Below are positions 63,860-64,000 of a stretch of DNA of 64,000 nt, one piece after another. This DNA is from BOG-994 sp049514215 (GTDB lineage: Bacteria; Pseudomonadota; Gammaproteobacteria; Burkholderiales; Burkholderiaceae_D): contig JBEKVI010000014.1 of the NCBI GenBank assembly GCA_049514215.1, forward strand, positions 1 to 64,000. The letters run 5' to 3'. The translations under genes and the position numbers were made by a program. Numbering within the stretch: the stretch's first letter is position 1; every line of letters begins with the position of its first letter. The notes beneath the pieces were generated by a model, which saw only the letters and a list, made by a program, of their open reading frames with translations, had not been told where the DNA came from and did not search any database.

Positions 63860-64000
63860 CTACGCCCGAGCGCCTTGGCAAGCTCGGTCATCGTCTGGAC
63901 CGCTCCACTTTCAGGAACCGTGTCGCCCTCACGGGCGCTGATTTCGTCAAGCCGCTCAAGCACAGACTCGGCGTGGCGATCAGTTTCAGGCAGGTAGATA
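63860..64000 (-). CDS. C-terminal 46 residues of an unidentified protein
   Basis: A minus-strand frame is open from the window edge to TAG at 63862-63860 and ends ...ESGAVQTMTELAKALGR. The segment is acidic and helical (LERLDEISAREGDTVPE). I do not recognise the family. Its tail is convergent with the GntR gene with no gap. It may be a further member of the sugar-acid regulon beyond the edge. Confidence 0.55.

Overview
The window is chromosomal DNA of a GC-rich betaproteobacterium, most likely of the order Burkholderiales. The evidence is the tkt-gap-pgk-pyk-fba-purC-purE-purK-tsaC block, a kynBUA operon next to a 2-aminobenzoyl-CoA monooxygenase/reductase fusion, a periplasmic HiPIP, a YqjD/YqjE/YqjK-like trio and very dense packing with many ATGA/GTGA start-stop overlaps. 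Genus cannot be fixed by reading alone. I saw no tRNA, rRNA, CRISPR array, insertion sequence or prophage. Both window edges cut through genes.

Region 1 (1-2494) holds the start of an M20 amidohydrolase, a divergent LysR regulator, a GNAT acetyltransferase and a PaaI-type thioesterase. Region 2 (2506-8968) is an aromatic or N-heterocycle catabolic island. On the minus strand a NicX-like ring-cleaving dioxygenase, an alpha/beta hydrolase, an acyl-CoA dehydrogenase, an acyl-CoA ligase and msrA form one transcription unit. Divergently lie a flavin reductase and a MarR regulator, with a candidate MarR operator between them. This gene combination does not match a pathway I can name. A glycosyltransferase (9039-10280) follows.

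Region 3 (10297-18112) is for tryptophan degradation. kynB-kynU-kynA-ridA are translationally coupled on the plus strand and convert tryptophan to anthranilate. Divergently, a 2-aminobenzoyl-CoA monooxygenase/reductase fusion and an EamA transporter form a second unit. The two units share overlapping promoter elements. Glutaryl-CoA dehydrogenase follows.

Region 4 (18144-31012) is core metabolism on the minus strand: transketolase, GAPDH, PGK, pyruvate kinase, class II aldolase, PurC, a FimV-like membrane protein, PurE, PurK and a Sua5-type threonylcarbamoyl-AMP synthase. rsmE is divergent from tkt. Region 5 (31004-45423) is mixed housekeeping and envelope: a patatin, a GH17-membrane fusion, a geranylgeranyl-reductase-like flavoprotein, malic enzyme, an aminotransferase, a lytic transglycosylase, UbiD, the YqjDEK-like trio, PBP4 and a HiPIP.

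Region 6 (45550-50117) is a multistep phosphorelay: a hybrid kinase with two receivers, a lone receiver, a lone Hpt and a FixJ-type regulator. A secreted alpha/beta hydrolase follows. Region 7 (51446-63859) is a sugar-acid utilisation regulon. A seven-gene minus-strand operon (UxaA-family dehydratase, IlvD-family dehydratase, 2-hydroxyacid dehydrogenase, complete ABC importer) faces an SDR and an Ldh-family dehydrogenase. A further SDR resembling 2-keto-3-deoxy-L-fuconate dehydrogenases lies beside a FadR-type GntR regulator. Three copies of the dyad TGGT-N3-ACCA sit only in the two divergent promoter regions of this block, so the GntR protein probably controls the whole set.
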